Assembly: GCA_001586195.1 (NCBI GenBank)
Contig: CP014609.1
Coordinates: 3,132,501 to 3,196,500, forward strand
Length of the DNA stretch: 64,000 nucleotides
Reading direction: 5' to 3'
Origin: Solibacillus silvestris
GTDB taxonomy: Bacteria > Bacillota > Bacilli > Bacillales_A > Planococcaceae
Part shown: positions 33,802 to 42,524 of the stretch, piece after piece
How positions within the stretch are numbered: position 1 is the first letter of the stretch
How the letters are laid out: each line of letters opens with the position of its first letter
Program-made: the position numbers and the translations under genes
The notes under the pieces: generated by a model
The model's database searches: none
The model's input: the letters and a program-made list of their open reading frames with translations, nothing else
Told to the model about the DNA's origin: nothing

Positions 33802-34737
33802 CTAAAAAACAGGTGATTTGGCTTGCTTTTTACTTTCTTTAGCAAGTTGCCTTTTTTGGAATGACGCATTAAGCAAGCCACCTAATATGATGATCATTCC
33901 TGTGAAATATAGCCAAAGCATTAAAATAATGACCCCGCCGATACTGCCGTATGTTGAACTGTAATTACCGAAATTATTAATATAGAATGAGAATCCGTAC
34001 GTTAATACAAGCCAGCCCAAAGTTGCAAAAACAGCACCCGGAATCACACTGAACATCGTTAACCGAGGATCTGTATTCGGGACAATCCAATACATGACTG
34101 ATATTACGATGAAAATAAGTGTTGGCGGCGTAATCCAGCGCACAAAGGTCCAAACGTTTGCGAATGACTCCTCTACACCTAAATAGCCGAATACGATATT
34201 GCCGATCTGCTGACCAAAAACCGGGAATACAAGTGCTATTAAAATAACTGCTACTAATGCAATTGTAAAAACAAGTGACCATAAACGGTTTAAAAATCCT
34301 GCTCTGCCTTCTACATCATAGGCACGGTTTAATGATTTCATCAGTGCATCTACACCTCTAGAGGCAGACCATAGTGTACCAATAATACCGATTGAAAGTA
34401 AACCGCCGTTTTGATTGTTCAGAACATCTGTTAATGTCGTTTCGATCAGTCCATATACTTCTTCAGGCATAACATCACTTAAAAAATCGAATATTTGCCC
34501 TTGTTCCAAATTTAAGTAAGGTAAAAGCGTTACCATAAAAATAAGCATAGGGAAAAATGATAACAGGAAAAAATAGGCCAACTGTGCCCCCATGCCTGAC
34601 ATGTCCACATTTTTAGTTCGATAAATTAAATCTTGGATAAACCCTTTTGTCGTCAGTATATCTATTTGGCTACGATCCGGTGAAACATATGATTTAACTA
34701 GCGAAATCTTTTCTTTTAGTTCTCCCTTTTCTTCCAT
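33802..34737 (-). CDS. YihY/BrkB family membrane protein (YfkH-like)
   Basis: A 311-residue inner-membrane protein with about six helices; hallmark segments are GAQLAYFFLLSFFPMLIF and the carboxy-terminal SIGGVIILMLWLYFTGMIIILGG region. The family (Pfam Virul_fac_BrkB) was once called RNase BN; its function is unknown. AGGTGG precedes the ATG. It follows the YtxH-like gene by 54 nt without a clear terminator, so the sigma-B promoter of that gene may drive both. Confidence 0.88.
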   Translation of the reverse strand: MEEKGELKEKISLVKSYVSPDRSQIDILTTKGFIQDLIYRTKNVDMSGMGAQLAYFFLLSFFPMLIFMVTLLPYLNLEQGQIFDFLSDVMPEEVYGLIETTLTDVLNNQNGGLLSIGIIGTLWSASRGVDALMKSLNRAYDVEGRAGFLNRLWSLVFTIALVAVILIALVFPVFGQQIGNIVFGYLGVEESFANVWTFVRWITPPTLIFIVISVMYWIVPNTDPRLTMFSVIPGAVFATLGWLVLTYGFSFYINNFGNYSSTYGSIGGVIILMLWLYFTGMIIILGGLLNASFQKRQLAKESKKQAKSPVF

Positions 34738-34791
34738 GCTGCCACCACCTGTTCACATTATGTTGATTCAGTGGATATCATGGACATCCGA

Positions 34792-35121
34792 TTACCCGAT
34801 TTGTTCATCCTTTTTTGAGAAAGCCTGAATCGTTTCTGAAACCATACTTTGAATTGTAGCAGGTAACTCTTTAATATCATTTTCATTTTGCATAATTGAT
34901 TGGACACCATTATTTACTGTCCCATACAAAGATTGTGCTTGTTCCATCTTAGTTTCTACTAACGCCACTAATTCATCACGATTTTCAGCATAGTATGCTA
35001 CTGTATCTTTTGCTTTCTTTGCTGTTTCTACAGTATGCTCACGTGTTTGTTTATCCAACATACTAATTGCTGCACCTGTTACTGCTCCAATTGCTATAAA
35101 AGGTAATAGTTTACTTTTCAT
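34792..35121 (-). CDS. YtxH domain general-stress protein
   Basis: 109 residues: a single amino-terminal membrane helix with Gly-rich face (FIAIGAVTGAAISML), then a long amphipathic helical stretch. This is the YtxH layout, a family found among sigma-B general-stress genes in Bacillus. AGGAGGAG lies about 7 nt before the ATG. A sigma-B-like promoter (35152-35177) supports stress control. Molecular function unknown. Confidence 0.82.
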   Translation of the reverse strand: MKSKLLPFIAIGAVTGAAISMLDKQTREHTVETAKKAKDTVAYYAENRDELVALVETKMEQAQSLYGTVNNGVQSIMQNENDIKELPATIQSMVSETIQAFSKKDEQIG

Positions 35122-35151
35122 TAGTTTTCTCCTCCTACTATATGCTTTCGT

Positions 35152-35177
35152 ATTCCCCTAATACTTTTTCATAAAAC
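35152..35177 (-). promoter_or_regulatory. candidate sigma-B promoter of the ytxH-like gene
   Basis: Minus strand GTTTTA - 14 nt - GGGAAT closely fits sigma-B GTTTAA-N12/15-GGG(A/T)AT. B. subtilis ytxGHJ is sigma-B dependent. Confidence 0.6.
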
Positions 35178-35240
35178 TTATCTATATGTATTTTAACGAA
35201 TATCCAATATTATTAAAAGTATTCAGTCAACTTTATCCTG

Positions 35241-35269
35241 TTGACAAGTTGATGGTTGCATGAAATGAT
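35241..35269 (+). promoter_or_regulatory. sigma-A promoter of yfkK
   Basis: TTGACA (35241-35246), 17 nt, AATGAT (35264-35269), 36 nt before the gene. Confidence 0.5.
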
Positions 35270-35304
35270 ATTTTTGTAAACATTGAAAGGTAGGGGCAAA
35301 AATT

Positions 35305-35526
35305 ATGGACTTATCCAACCCGTCGCAACAGAATGTCATCTATATGATCGAGCAAATTAAAGAAAAACTTCGTATGGTAAATGTTGATGCTATGCAGTCT
35401 TCTGCATTTGATGAAGAAAAATACGAAGATCTACAATATTTATACGAAATGGTTATGAAACGCGATTCATTTAGCCCAAGTGAAATGAATGCCATCGTAG
35501 CTGAACTAGGCGCCCTTCGTAAATAA
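35305..35526 (+). CDS. yfkK: UPF0435 protein YfkK
   Basis: 73-residue soluble protein of the UPF0435 family; the [30 protein letters not shown] core is diagnostic. Function unknown. AGGGGC lies upstream of the ATG at a rather long 8-9 nt with weak pairing. Monocistronic with its own terminator. Confidence 0.9.
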   Translation: MDLSNPSQQNVIYMIEQIKEKLRMVNVDAMQSSAFDEEKYEDLQYLYEMVMKRDSFSPSEMNAIVAELGALRK

Positions 35527-35545
35527 CATCAATAGCATAGTGTGA

Positions 35546-35587
35546 AAAAGAAGCTCATCGATTAATTCGACAAGCTTCTTTTTTTAT
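35546..35587. terminator. terminator between yfkK and psuG
   Basis: AAGAAGCT pairs with AGCTTCTT, with an inner TCGA/TCGA stem, then a T run; A residues on the left allow use by psuG on the minus strand. Confidence 0.75.
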
Positions 35588-35611
35588 TCCCTATTCCCCA
35601 GGAAATATTAA

Positions 35612-36520
35612 TTATTTATTTAATTCGACAGCAATTTTTGCACCCACACGGGCATTATGTTTAACAAGGGCAATATTGGCATCCAGTGATTTACCTTCTG
35701 TCAGCTCTTTCACTTTACCTAATAAGAATGGCGTTACATTTTTGCCTGCGATACCTTGTTCTTTCGCTTCATTTAATGCATTGTCAATAATTCCGTCAAT
35801 AACACTTGATTCCATAGCATCTTCTACTGGGATCGGATTAGCGATCAATGCACCGCCACGTAAACCTAAATCCCACTTAGCACGTAGAATTGCAGCAGTT
35901 TCTTCTGCAGAATCAACGCGGATATTTACATCGAATTCACTTTCACGTGCATAGAATGCAGGCAATTTATCTGTTCCGTAACCAATTACCGGTACACCTT
36001 TAGTTTCAAGGTATTCCAATGTTAAGCCGATGTCTAAAATTGATTTGGCACCTGCACATACTACAGCCACATTTGTCATTGCCAGCTCTTCCAAGTCTGC
36101 AGAAATATCCATTGTAGTTTCAGCGCCACGGTGAACCCCACCAATACCGCCTGTTACGAATAGTTCAATACCAGCAAGCTCAGCACAGATCATTGTTGCC
36201 GCTACAGTAGTTGCACCGATTTTCTTTGTTGCAAGTAAATAGCCAATATCACGACGGCTTGTTTTTGCTACACCTTGAGCATTACCGAACATTTCTAATT
36301 CTTCATCAGATAAACCGATTTTAATTTTCCCATCGATTAATGCGATTGTTGCCGGTACTGCACCGCCATCACGAATAATTTGTTCTACTTCACGAGCTGT
36401 TTGTACATTTTGAGGATATGGCATACCGTGTGAAATAATTGTTGATTCCAACGCTACGATTGGTAAGCCTTTCTCTTTAGCTTCTAATACCTCTTGTGAA
36501 TATGATAAATATTGTTTCAT
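35612..36520 (-). CDS. psuG: pseudouridine-5'-phosphate glycosidase
   Basis: Cleaves pseudouridine 5'-phosphate to uracil and ribose 5-phosphate, 302 aa. Characteristic blocks: [35 protein letters not shown] and ANPIP. Its ATG (36520) overlaps the psuK stop by one base (TAATG), so the two are translationally coupled; GGAGG lies 8 nt upstream. Together with psuK it forms a complete pseudouridine salvage pathway; no dedicated transporter is adjacent. Confidence 0.94.
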   Translation of the reverse strand: MKQYLSYSQEVLEAKEKGLPIVALESTIISHGMPYPQNVQTAREVEQIIRDGGAVPATIALIDGKIKIGLSDEELEMFGNAQGVAKTSRRDIGYLLATKKIGATTVAATMICAELAGIELFVTGGIGGVHRGAETTMDISADLEELAMTNVAVVCAGAKSILDIGLTLEYLETKGVPVIGYGTDKLPAFYARESEFDVNIRVDSAEETAAILRAKWDLGLRGGALIANPIPVEDAMESSVIDGIIDNALNEAKEQGIAGKNVTPFLLGKVKELTEGKSLDANIALVKHNARVGAKIAVELNK

Positions 36521-37608
36521 TATAAATTCCTCCATTCAATTAAGTTGTCTTTTGTTAAATCTTCACGTACTGTTTTATCCGATTGCAATGTTTTCGATGC
36601 ATTTACCAATCCGAGCTGGATTGCTTCTTCAAGCTCTTCATCGTTTAATACACCATGTAAAAATGCACTAACAAAAGCATCTCCGGCACCTGTAACATCT
36701 ACTATATTTCTAGTTGCAATGGCTTTGTAGTGTACTATATTACCTTCGTTCCCCACCATTACTCCATGTTCGCCAAGAGTGAGCACAACATGCTCCGCTC
36801 CTTTTTGCAACAACATGTTAACAGCCTTTTCATATTGGCTATATGTTTCCAGCTTCACATTTAAATAGCTTTCCGCTTCATCTCGATTGCAAATAAAGTA
36901 ACTGATACCGTGCAGATCCTGCGACATATTTTTCATCTTAGGTGAAGAAACAGGGATAACCGCCAATGCGATATTACGCTCTATTGCGAAATTCCTAATA
37001 TATTCTACTGTTTCTAACGGGCTGTTTAAGTCAATGACAATACAGCTGGCATTTTGTAGTATCGCTTCGTGCTTTTTTAAAATACTCGGCAACAACTGAT
37101 CATAAATCGCCATATTTGCCATCGATATTACCAGTTCACCCATATTATCAAGTACTGCTGTATAAGAACCTGTATTATAATCGTTTAATTTCTCTACTAA
37201 ATCCACATTCATCATACTCTTACAATTTTGTTCAATAAATGCACTATCATGATCTTCACCCATTACAGTAATTAAGGAAACACGGTTGCCTAACCGCCCT
37301 AAGTTTTCAGCGATATTGCGGGCAACACCGCCTACCGATTCTGTAACAGAAGCAGGATTGGAAGTCCGTAATTGGACATTTTGCTCAATAGTGAATTTAC
37401 GATCGATATTGGCACCACCAATTGCAATGATTTGATTTTTCTCTGGCAAAACATAGGCACGTCCTAAAATTTCCCCTCGTTTTATAAGCGAAGAGATTAT
37501 ATTAGCAAGCGCTGGCCTGGACATTCCCAGTTGTTCTGCCATTTCCTGTTGTGATAAGTAGGGATTCTTCTTTATTAATTGGAAAATCAATTTTTCCTTT
37601 TCATTCAA
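36520..37608 (-). CDS. psuK: pseudouridine kinase with fused winged-helix DNA-binding domain
   Basis: PfkB sugar-kinase (about residues 58-362; [25 protein letters not shown] with the catalytic Asp) that phosphorylates pseudouridine, preceded by a winged helix-turn-helix (about 4-55; [22 protein letters not shown]). The fusion suggests a kinase that also regulates its own operon. Promoter TTGACA-N17-TATAAT is overlaid by two AAAC-N4-GTTT palindromes 20 bp apart. AGAGGTG lies 6 nt before TTG 37608; a GTG 9 nt upstream overlaps it. Confidence 0.9.
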   Translation of the reverse strand: MNEKEKLIFQLIKKNPYLSQQEMAEQLGMSRPALANIISSLIKRGEILGRAYVLPEKNQIIAIGGANIDRKFTIEQNVQLRTSNPASVTESVGGVARNIAENLGRLGNRVSLITVMGEDHDSAFIEQNCKSMMNVDLVEKLNDYNTGSYTAVLDNMGELVISMANMAIYDQLLPSILKKHEAILQNASCIVIDLNSPLETVEYIRNFAIERNIALAVIPVSSPKMKNMSQDLHGISYFICNRDEAESYLNVKLETYSQYEKAVNMLLQKGAEHVVLTLGEHGVMVGNEGNIVHYKAIATRNIVDVTGAGDAFVSAFLHGVLNDEELEEAIQLGLVNASKTLQSDKTVREDLTKDNLIEWRNL

Positions 37609-37625
37609 CTTTATCACCTCTAATC

Positions 37626-37657
37626 AAACATTTGTTTATAATTATAAACTTTTGTTT
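37626..37657. promoter_or_regulatory. twin palindromic operators of psuK-psuG
   Basis: AAACATTTGTTT (37626-37637) and AAACTTTTGTTT (37646-37657) have centres 20 bp apart, two helical turns, and flank the -10 on both sides; the segment between also forms a perfect 16-bp palindrome. Confidence 0.6.
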
Positions 37658-37669
37658 ACGTAATGTCAA
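37641..37669 (-). promoter_or_regulatory. sigma-A promoter of psuK-psuG
   Basis: Minus strand TTGACA (37664-37669), 17 nt, TATAAT (37641-37646); both hexamers are consensus. Confidence 0.85.
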
Positions 37670-37737
37670 ATTAATATTAAATTTTTTGTCTTGCGTAGTA
37701 TGGAAGTACTTTCTTCTTTTATGAGCTGTGACATAAT

Positions 37738-37778
37738 AAAAAAGCTGTTTGGAAAGTTTCCCTTCCAAACAGCTTTCT
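37738..37778 (-). terminator. terminator of motAB
   Basis: AAAGCTGTTTGGAAGG pairs with CTTTCCAAACAGCTTT in the minus transcript, followed by TTTTT. Confidence 0.85.
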
Positions 37779-37780
37779 TG

Positions 37781-38542
37781 CTATTCTACTATTACATCGC
37801 CATTTTCTGCTATACGTGGCTGTACGAGCACCTCAACACGGCGGTTTTTGGCTCTGCCTTCTTGAGTATCATTCGTAGCTATCGGCTGGAATTCTCCGAA
37901 ACCTTTTACACTGAAGTATTTGGAATCAAGTTGTTCATTTCCCGAAACGATTTCTTTCATGAAGTTTACTGCACGCATTACAGACAGATCCCAGTTGGAA
38001 TCGAATTCAGGTGTCTTAATCGGTACATTATCTGTATGACCAGTAATGACAATATTACGCGGTGGATCAAACATTAATAATTGAGCAAGCTCGTCAGCAA
38101 TTGTTGCATATTCCGCTTTCACATCTGCTCGTCCCATATCGAATAAAATACTGTCCCGGATGGTAATTAATAATCCCTCTTCTGTCATTTTCGTTTCAAA
38201 CTGGTCTTCCAGCTCATTAATCGCAATAAACTCGTCCACACGGTTTTGCGTTTCATGTAGGCGTTGCTGATCTTCCATATATTTAGAGATACCTGTTGGT
38301 GTAGAGTTATCCGGTGTTTGTATGATAGATGAGTTGTCCATTACACCTGTGCCACCGGTAAAAATATTATTAAATACTGCAGACATTTGCTCCAATTTTT
38401 TCTCATCCACTGAGCTTGATGCAAAAAGTACAATAAATAATGCTAGTAATAGAGTTAATATATCTGCATAAGGTACTAACCAGGACTCGTCAATATGTTC
38501 CTCATGCTTTTTATGTCTTTTACGCTTCTTTGCCAAGGCCAC
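37781..38542 (-). CDS. motB: flagellar motor stator protein MotB
   Basis: Peptidoglycan-anchored stator subunit, 253 aa. One membrane helix (about 23-43) carries the proton-binding Asp27 (PYADILTLLLALF), with a plug region, then an OmpA-like domain (TGHTDNVPI, GRAKNRRVEV). Asp-linked Tyr/Leu context suggests H+ rather than Na+ but this is uncertain. GTG start overlapping the end of motA by 23 nt, consistent with coupling. Confidence 0.93.
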   Translation of the reverse strand: MALAKKRKRHKKHEEHIDESWLVPYADILTLLLALFIVLFASSSVDEKKLEQMSAVFNNIFTGGTGVMDNSSIIQTPDNSTPTGISKYMEDQQRLHETQNRVDEFIAINELEDQFETKMTEEGLLITIRDSILFDMGRADVKAEYATIADELAQLLMFDPPRNIVITGHTDNVPIKTPEFDSNWDLSVMRAVNFMKEIVSGNEQLDSKYFSVKGFGEFQPIATNDTQEGRAKNRRVEVLVQPRIAENGDVIVE

Positions 38543-39320
38543 CCGCCCCGCTTTCGGTAATTTGCTTACGTTCTTCCATTGTTAAATATGAAGCCAGCTT
38601 TTGCTCGATTACACGAGGTGCTTCACCTTCAAGTACGGATAAAATCCCTTCAATCATCATTAGCTTTTGCTTAACTTCTACAGCAGATTTACGTTTTAAC
38701 TTGTTTGCAAAAGGATGCCATAATACGTACCCAGTGAAGATACCTAATAATGTCGCAACAAAGGCCGCTGAAATGGCGTGTCCTAATTTATCAATATCAG
38801 ACATATCTTTTAATGCAGCAATAAGGCCTACTACAGCACCTAATACACCCAGTGTCGGTGCATAAGTACCTGCTTGTGAAAAAATGCCTGCTCCACTTGC
38901 ATGGCGGTCTTCCAGCGCTTCAACTTCCTCTGTTAAAACATCGCGAATATAGTCTGCGTTTTGTCCATCAATCGCTAATGTCAGTCCATTTTTTAAAAAT
39001 GGATCTTCAATTTCAGCTGCTTTGCTTTCTAATGCCAATAGCCCTTCACGACGAGCTAAATCTGCCCATTGTGAAAACATTTTGATCAAGTCGATATCAC
39101 TCGCGAGTTTTGTTTCTGAAAATAAAATTTTAAAAAGCTTTGGAATTCTTTTTAATTCCTTCATTGGGAAAGCGATTGTAACTGCAGCAATCGTACCAAA
39201 AATAATAATTAAAATAGCAGCAGGGTTTATTAACACTTCCGGTGTAACGCCCTTTAAAAACATCCCGAATAACAGGGCGATAAAGGCGATGATAACCCCA
39301 ACAACTGATGAAATATCCAT
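38520..39320 (-). CDS. motA: flagellar motor stator protein MotA
   Basis: Membrane stator subunit, 266 aa, four helices (two near the amino end, two at about 150-205), with the cytoplasmic loop charges between. Segments AGTYAPTLGVLGAVVGLI and AISAAFVATLLGIFTGYV are typical. GGAGG lies 8 nt before ATG 39320. A sigma-D-like promoter is at 39354-39380. The motAB pair stands alone, as in B. subtilis. Confidence 0.94.
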   Translation of the reverse strand: MDISSVVGVIIAFIALLFGMFLKGVTPEVLINPAAILIIIFGTIAAVTIAFPMKELKRIPKLFKILFSETKLASDIDLIKMFSQWADLARREGLLALESKAAEIEDPFLKNGLTLAIDGQNADYIRDVLTEEVEALEDRHASGAGIFSQAGTYAPTLGVLGAVVGLIAALKDMSDIDKLGHAISAAFVATLLGIFTGYVLWHPFANKLKRKSAVEVKQKLMMIEGILSVLEGEAPRVIEQKLASYLTMEERKQITESGAGGLGKEA

Positions 39321-39353
39321 ATGTAGTACCTCCAAATTACGATGTCTTTTCTT

Positions 39354-39380
39354 ATTTCGGTATATTTAAATTTTTATTAA
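39354..39380 (-). promoter_or_regulatory. candidate sigma-D promoter of motAB
   Basis: Minus strand TTAA - 15 nt - ACCGAAAT compared with sigma-D TAAA-N15-GCCGATAT: spacing exact, -10 matches 6 of 8. Confidence 0.4.
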
Positions 39381-39511
39381 CTTCCTTTACACTAGTTATA
39401 AGAAGATTTTTTTATTTTTGACACATTATTGTTCTATTCTGAGCTGGAATATGAGTAATAATAGGTTAAGAATTAACTAATTTTTAAGATAATTATTGGA
39501 GGAATGAATCA

Positions 39512-40747
39512 ATGAATTCAACGTTCGAAGCAAAGCTAACGAAATACGCAGAACTAGCAGTAAAAATCGGTGTCAATATTCAGCCAAATCAATATTTGTA
39601 TATTGCAGCCTCTATCGAATCGGCACCATTTGTACAAGTAGTGACAAAAATAGCTTATGAAATTGGAGCCAAACAAGTATTTGTAGATTATACAGATGAT
39701 CAAATTACACGTACTCGATATGAGTTGGCACCGGCGGATTCTTTCGATTTCTTCCCGCCTTGGAAAGTACAGGAACGTGAATGGCTTGCTGAAGAAGGTG
39801 CGGCATTTATGAGCATCGTATCCCAAAGCCCCGATTTACTGTCTGGCATTGATTCAAAACGTATTGCATCATTCCAAAAGGCTTCAGGCACTGCATTGAA
39901 CAAATATCGTCAGTATGTTCAGTCAGATAAAATTAGCTGGACGGTCATTGCAGCTCCATCTAAACAGTGGGCTCGTAAAGTATTTCCTGATTTGCCGGAA
40001 GAAAAGCAAGTAGAGGCATTATGGGATGCCATCTTTAAAGCAACACGTGCGGATCTGGATAACCCGGTAGAAGCATGGGCACAGCATAATGACAACTTGC
40101 ATGAAAAAGTTGATTACTTAAACAATAAAAACTATGCAAAATTACACTATACAGCTCCAGGGACGGACTTGACGATCGAGCTTCCTAAAGGACATTTATG
40201 GTGTGGGGCAGGCAGTATTAACGAAAAAGGCGAAGAGTTCATGGCAAATATGCCGACAGAAGAAGTTTTCACAGTACCACATAAAGATGGTGTAAACGGG
40301 TATGTATCTAGTACAAAACCATTAAGCTATGGTGGTAATATTATCGATAACTTTAAACTTACATTTGAAAACGGTCGTATTGTTCAAGTAGAGGCAGCAC
40401 AAGGCGAAGAAGTATTAAAAAATCTTGTTGCTACAGATGAGGGATCACATTATTTAGGAGAAGTGGCGCTTGTTCCATTCCATTCTCCAATTTCACAATC
40501 GAATATTTTGTTTTACAATACACTATTCGATGAAAATGCATCAAATCACTTGGCAATTGGCAGCGCGTACGCATTTTGTATCGAAGGCGGCAAGTCAATG
40601 TCGTCTGATGAATTAAAAGCTCACGGTTTAAATGAGAGCATTACACATGTCGACTTCATGATTGGTTCTGAACTGATGAATATTGATGGTGTTACAGCTG
40701 ATGGGCAAAGCGAGCCAGTTTTCCGTAATGGGAACTGGGCATTTTAA
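39512..40747 (+). CDS. M29 family aminopeptidase, paralogue 1
   Basis: Metallo-aminopeptidase of the AmpS/PepS/AmpII family, 411 aa, cytosolic. Metal-site segments are present: MPTEEVFT, ATDEGSHYLGEVALVP, LFDENASNHLAIG and THVDFMIGS. Very similar to the gene at 51216-52445, sharing long identical stretches such as FDENASNHLAIG. TTGGAGG precedes the ATG at 9 nt. Monocistronic; no obvious terminator was found after it. Confidence 0.93.
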   Translation: MNSTFEAKLTKYAELAVKIGVNIQPNQYLYIAASIESAPFVQVVTKIAYEIGAKQVFVDYTDDQITRTRYELAPADSFDFFPPWKVQEREWLAEEGAAFMSIVSQSPDLLSGIDSKRIASFQKASGTALNKYRQYVQSDKISWTVIAAPSKQWARKVFPDLPEEKQVEALWDAIFKATRADLDNPVEAWAQHNDNLHEKVDYLNNKNYAKLHYTAPGTDLTIELPKGHLWCGAGSINEKGEEFMANMPTEEVFTVPHKDGVNGYVSSTKPLSYGGNIIDNFKLTFENGRIVQVEAAQGEEVLKNLVATDEGSHYLGEVALVPFHSPISQSNILFYNTLFDENASNHLAIGSAYAFCIEGGKSMSSDELKAHGLNESITHVDFMIGSELMNIDGVTADGQSEPVFRNGNWAF

Positions 40748-40909
40748 CCGCTGTTTCACTTCCGGCTTTACCGATAAATAAAATTTCAAGATGTCGCCAT
40801 ATTTACAGTTTTTTCTACATTAACTAACTAAATTACCCTACAATGTTCCAATTTAATAGGGTATAATTGGTTAATGATTGTTATTACTAAATAGAGAGGA
40901 GTTTTTATA

Positions 40910-41110
40910 ATGTTTGATCACCATTATCCGTTCTTATCTGACTACTATACGTTAGTGTTAGGGTTTACGGTTATACTTCTTGTATTCTTATTTATGTTTA
41001 TTATGTACTTACGTATTGGTTTACAATCACACGACTCTGTTATAGTAGATTCAAAGGCAAACACATTTGCGCCAAACGAAAAATCATTGGATGGTCACCA
41101 TCATCATTAA
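40910..41110 (+). CDS. small single-helix membrane protein with His-rich tail
   Basis: 66 residues: a membrane helix at about 15-37 and a short polar tail ending SLDGHHHH. Not recognised. GAGAGGAG lies about 8 nt before the ATG, TATAAT at about 40861-40868, and a clean terminator follows, so the gene looks real. The His cluster could bind metal but that is speculation. Confidence 0.65.
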   Translation: MFDHHYPFLSDYYTLVLGFTVILLVFLFMFIMYLRIGLQSHDSVIVDSKANTFAPNEKSLDGHHHH

Positions 41111-41116
41111 ATTTTT

Positions 41117-41148
41117 TTACAACCACTCTATTGAGTGGTTGTTTTTTT
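41117..41148 (+). terminator. terminator of the small membrane protein gene
   Basis: ACAACCACTC pairs with GAGTGGTTGT around TATT, followed by seven T. Confidence 0.9.
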
Positions 41149-41269
41149 GATATTAATACATCACTTCTTCTTTATTTATTTTATTTTTAACTTTATTAGT
41201 GCGCATTTGTTTGAATTATCTAAAAAATATTTTAAAATAAAACAAGAATCGAAAGGGGTTTGAAGAACA

Positions 41270-41839
41270 ATGTCTGCATTGCAAACGATTTTAGAATTTA
41301 ATGAAAAATTCGTAGAAGAAAAACAATATGAACAATATGCCACAACGAAGTTTCCAGATAAGAAAATTGTAGTTTTATCTTGTATGGATACACGTTTAGT
41401 AGAATTACTACCTAAAGCTATGAACTTGCGCAATGGGGATGTCAAAGTTGTAAAAAGTGCAGGGGCAATCGTAAATCACCCATTCGGCGGGATTATGCGC
41501 AGTTTACTTGTAGCCGTTTATGAATTACAGGCAGATGAAGTATATATTATCGGCCACTATGACTGTGGAATGAGTGCAGTTGATCCGAACGTAATGATCG
41601 GCCATATGCTTGAACGCGGGGTTAAACAGGAAACGATTGATGTCATCAATTATGCCCGTTTTGATTTAAAAGAATGGTTACGCGGTTTTGGGGATGTTAA
41701 AACAAGTGTATTAAAAAGTGTGGACTTAGTCAGAACACATCCATTAATGCCAAAAGGCGTTCCAGTACATGGTCTTATCATCGATCCTGCAACAGGAAAA
41801 CTTGATTTAGTAACAGACGGCACAGTTGAACAAAAATAG
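41270..41839 (+). CDS. beta-class carbonic anhydrase (YtiB-like)
   Basis: Zinc enzyme hydrating CO2, 189 aa. Zinc ligands and dyad are visible: Cys and Asp-Arg in SCMDTR, and His plus Cys in GHYDCGM. The short form without extra domains matches B. subtilis YtiB. AAGGGG lies about 12 nt before the ATG. A carbonic anhydrase would supply bicarbonate for carboxylases; no partner gene is adjacent. Confidence 0.92.
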   Translation: MSALQTILEFNEKFVEEKQYEQYATTKFPDKKIVVLSCMDTRLVELLPKAMNLRNGDVKVVKSAGAIVNHPFGGIMRSLLVAVYELQADEVYIIGHYDCGMSAVDPNVMIGHMLERGVKQETIDVINYARFDLKEWLRGFGDVKTSVLKSVDLVRTHPLMPKGVPVHGLIIDPATGKLDLVTDGTVEQK

Positions 41840-41851
41840 ATAATAAGTAAT

Positions 41852-41892
41852 TAGCGACAGCGCTCAATATAATGAGCACTGCCGCTATTTTT
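41852..41892. terminator. terminator between carbonic anhydrase and acetyltransferase genes
   Basis: An imperfect stem (TAGCG...CGCTCA with TGAGC...CGCTA) followed by six T. Confidence 0.65.
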
Positions 41893-42452
41893 TATAATGT
41901 GGCCCCTTTATATTCCCGCTGTAAAATGGCGTACATATAATGATCCACCCATTTTCCGTTTATATACAATAGCTCTCGTAATAATCCTTCTCTTGTAAAG
42001 CCCGACTTTTCCAATACACGAATAGAAGCAGAATTTTGCGGGGCGACATATGCCTCAATCCGGTGAATATTTAAAGTAATAAAAGCGAATTCCATTATTA
42101 GACGTACTGCTTCAGTGACAATTCCTCTACCTGTAAACTTCTCATCCATCGAATAGCCGATAAAACCGCTTGAATAAGGTAAACGTTTAATTGAATAGAG
42201 AGAAATATGCCCGATTAACTGACCTGTTGCATTATAAAAAATGCCGAATGAAAACTCCCTGTTCGACTGCAGCAAATGTATGCTTTCTAAAATTTTATTG
42301 TACTGTACTTGTTCTGTATAAAATTCATCGTGATGTAATGGCTCAAATTCGGACCAATACATTTTATTGTCATTTAATAATTTTGCCAATCCTTTCGCAT
42401 CCGACGGGGTAAACGTACGAAGCGAACATTGTTGCCCAATAAGTTGAACCAT
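41892..42452 (-). CDS. GNAT N-acetyltransferase, RimJ/RimL type
   Basis: 186-residue acetyl-CoA-dependent acyltransferase. The pyrophosphate-binding region is SMDEKFTGRGIVTEAVRLIMEFAF, and the NIHRIEAYVAPQNSASIRVLEKSGFTREG block is typical of RimJ/RimL-like enzymes acting on protein amino termini or small amines; substrate unknown. GAAGGAGGG lies 4-5 nt before ATG 42452; a longer frame to 42494 precedes that site. Confidence 0.88.
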   Translation of the reverse strand: MVQLIGQQCSLRTFTPSDAKGLAKLLNDNKMYWSEFEPLHHDEFYTEQVQYNKILESIHLLQSNREFSFGIFYNATGQLIGHISLYSIKRLPYSSGFIGYSMDEKFTGRGIVTEAVRLIMEFAFITLNIHRIEAYVAPQNSASIRVLEKSGFTREGLLRELLYINGKWVDHYMYAILQREYKGATL

Positions 42453-42524
42453 TGGACCCTCCTTCTTGTGAAATAGCTTGAATAAGCTTTTCATTGAACC
42501 ACCTACATTTCATTTCAAAGCTTG

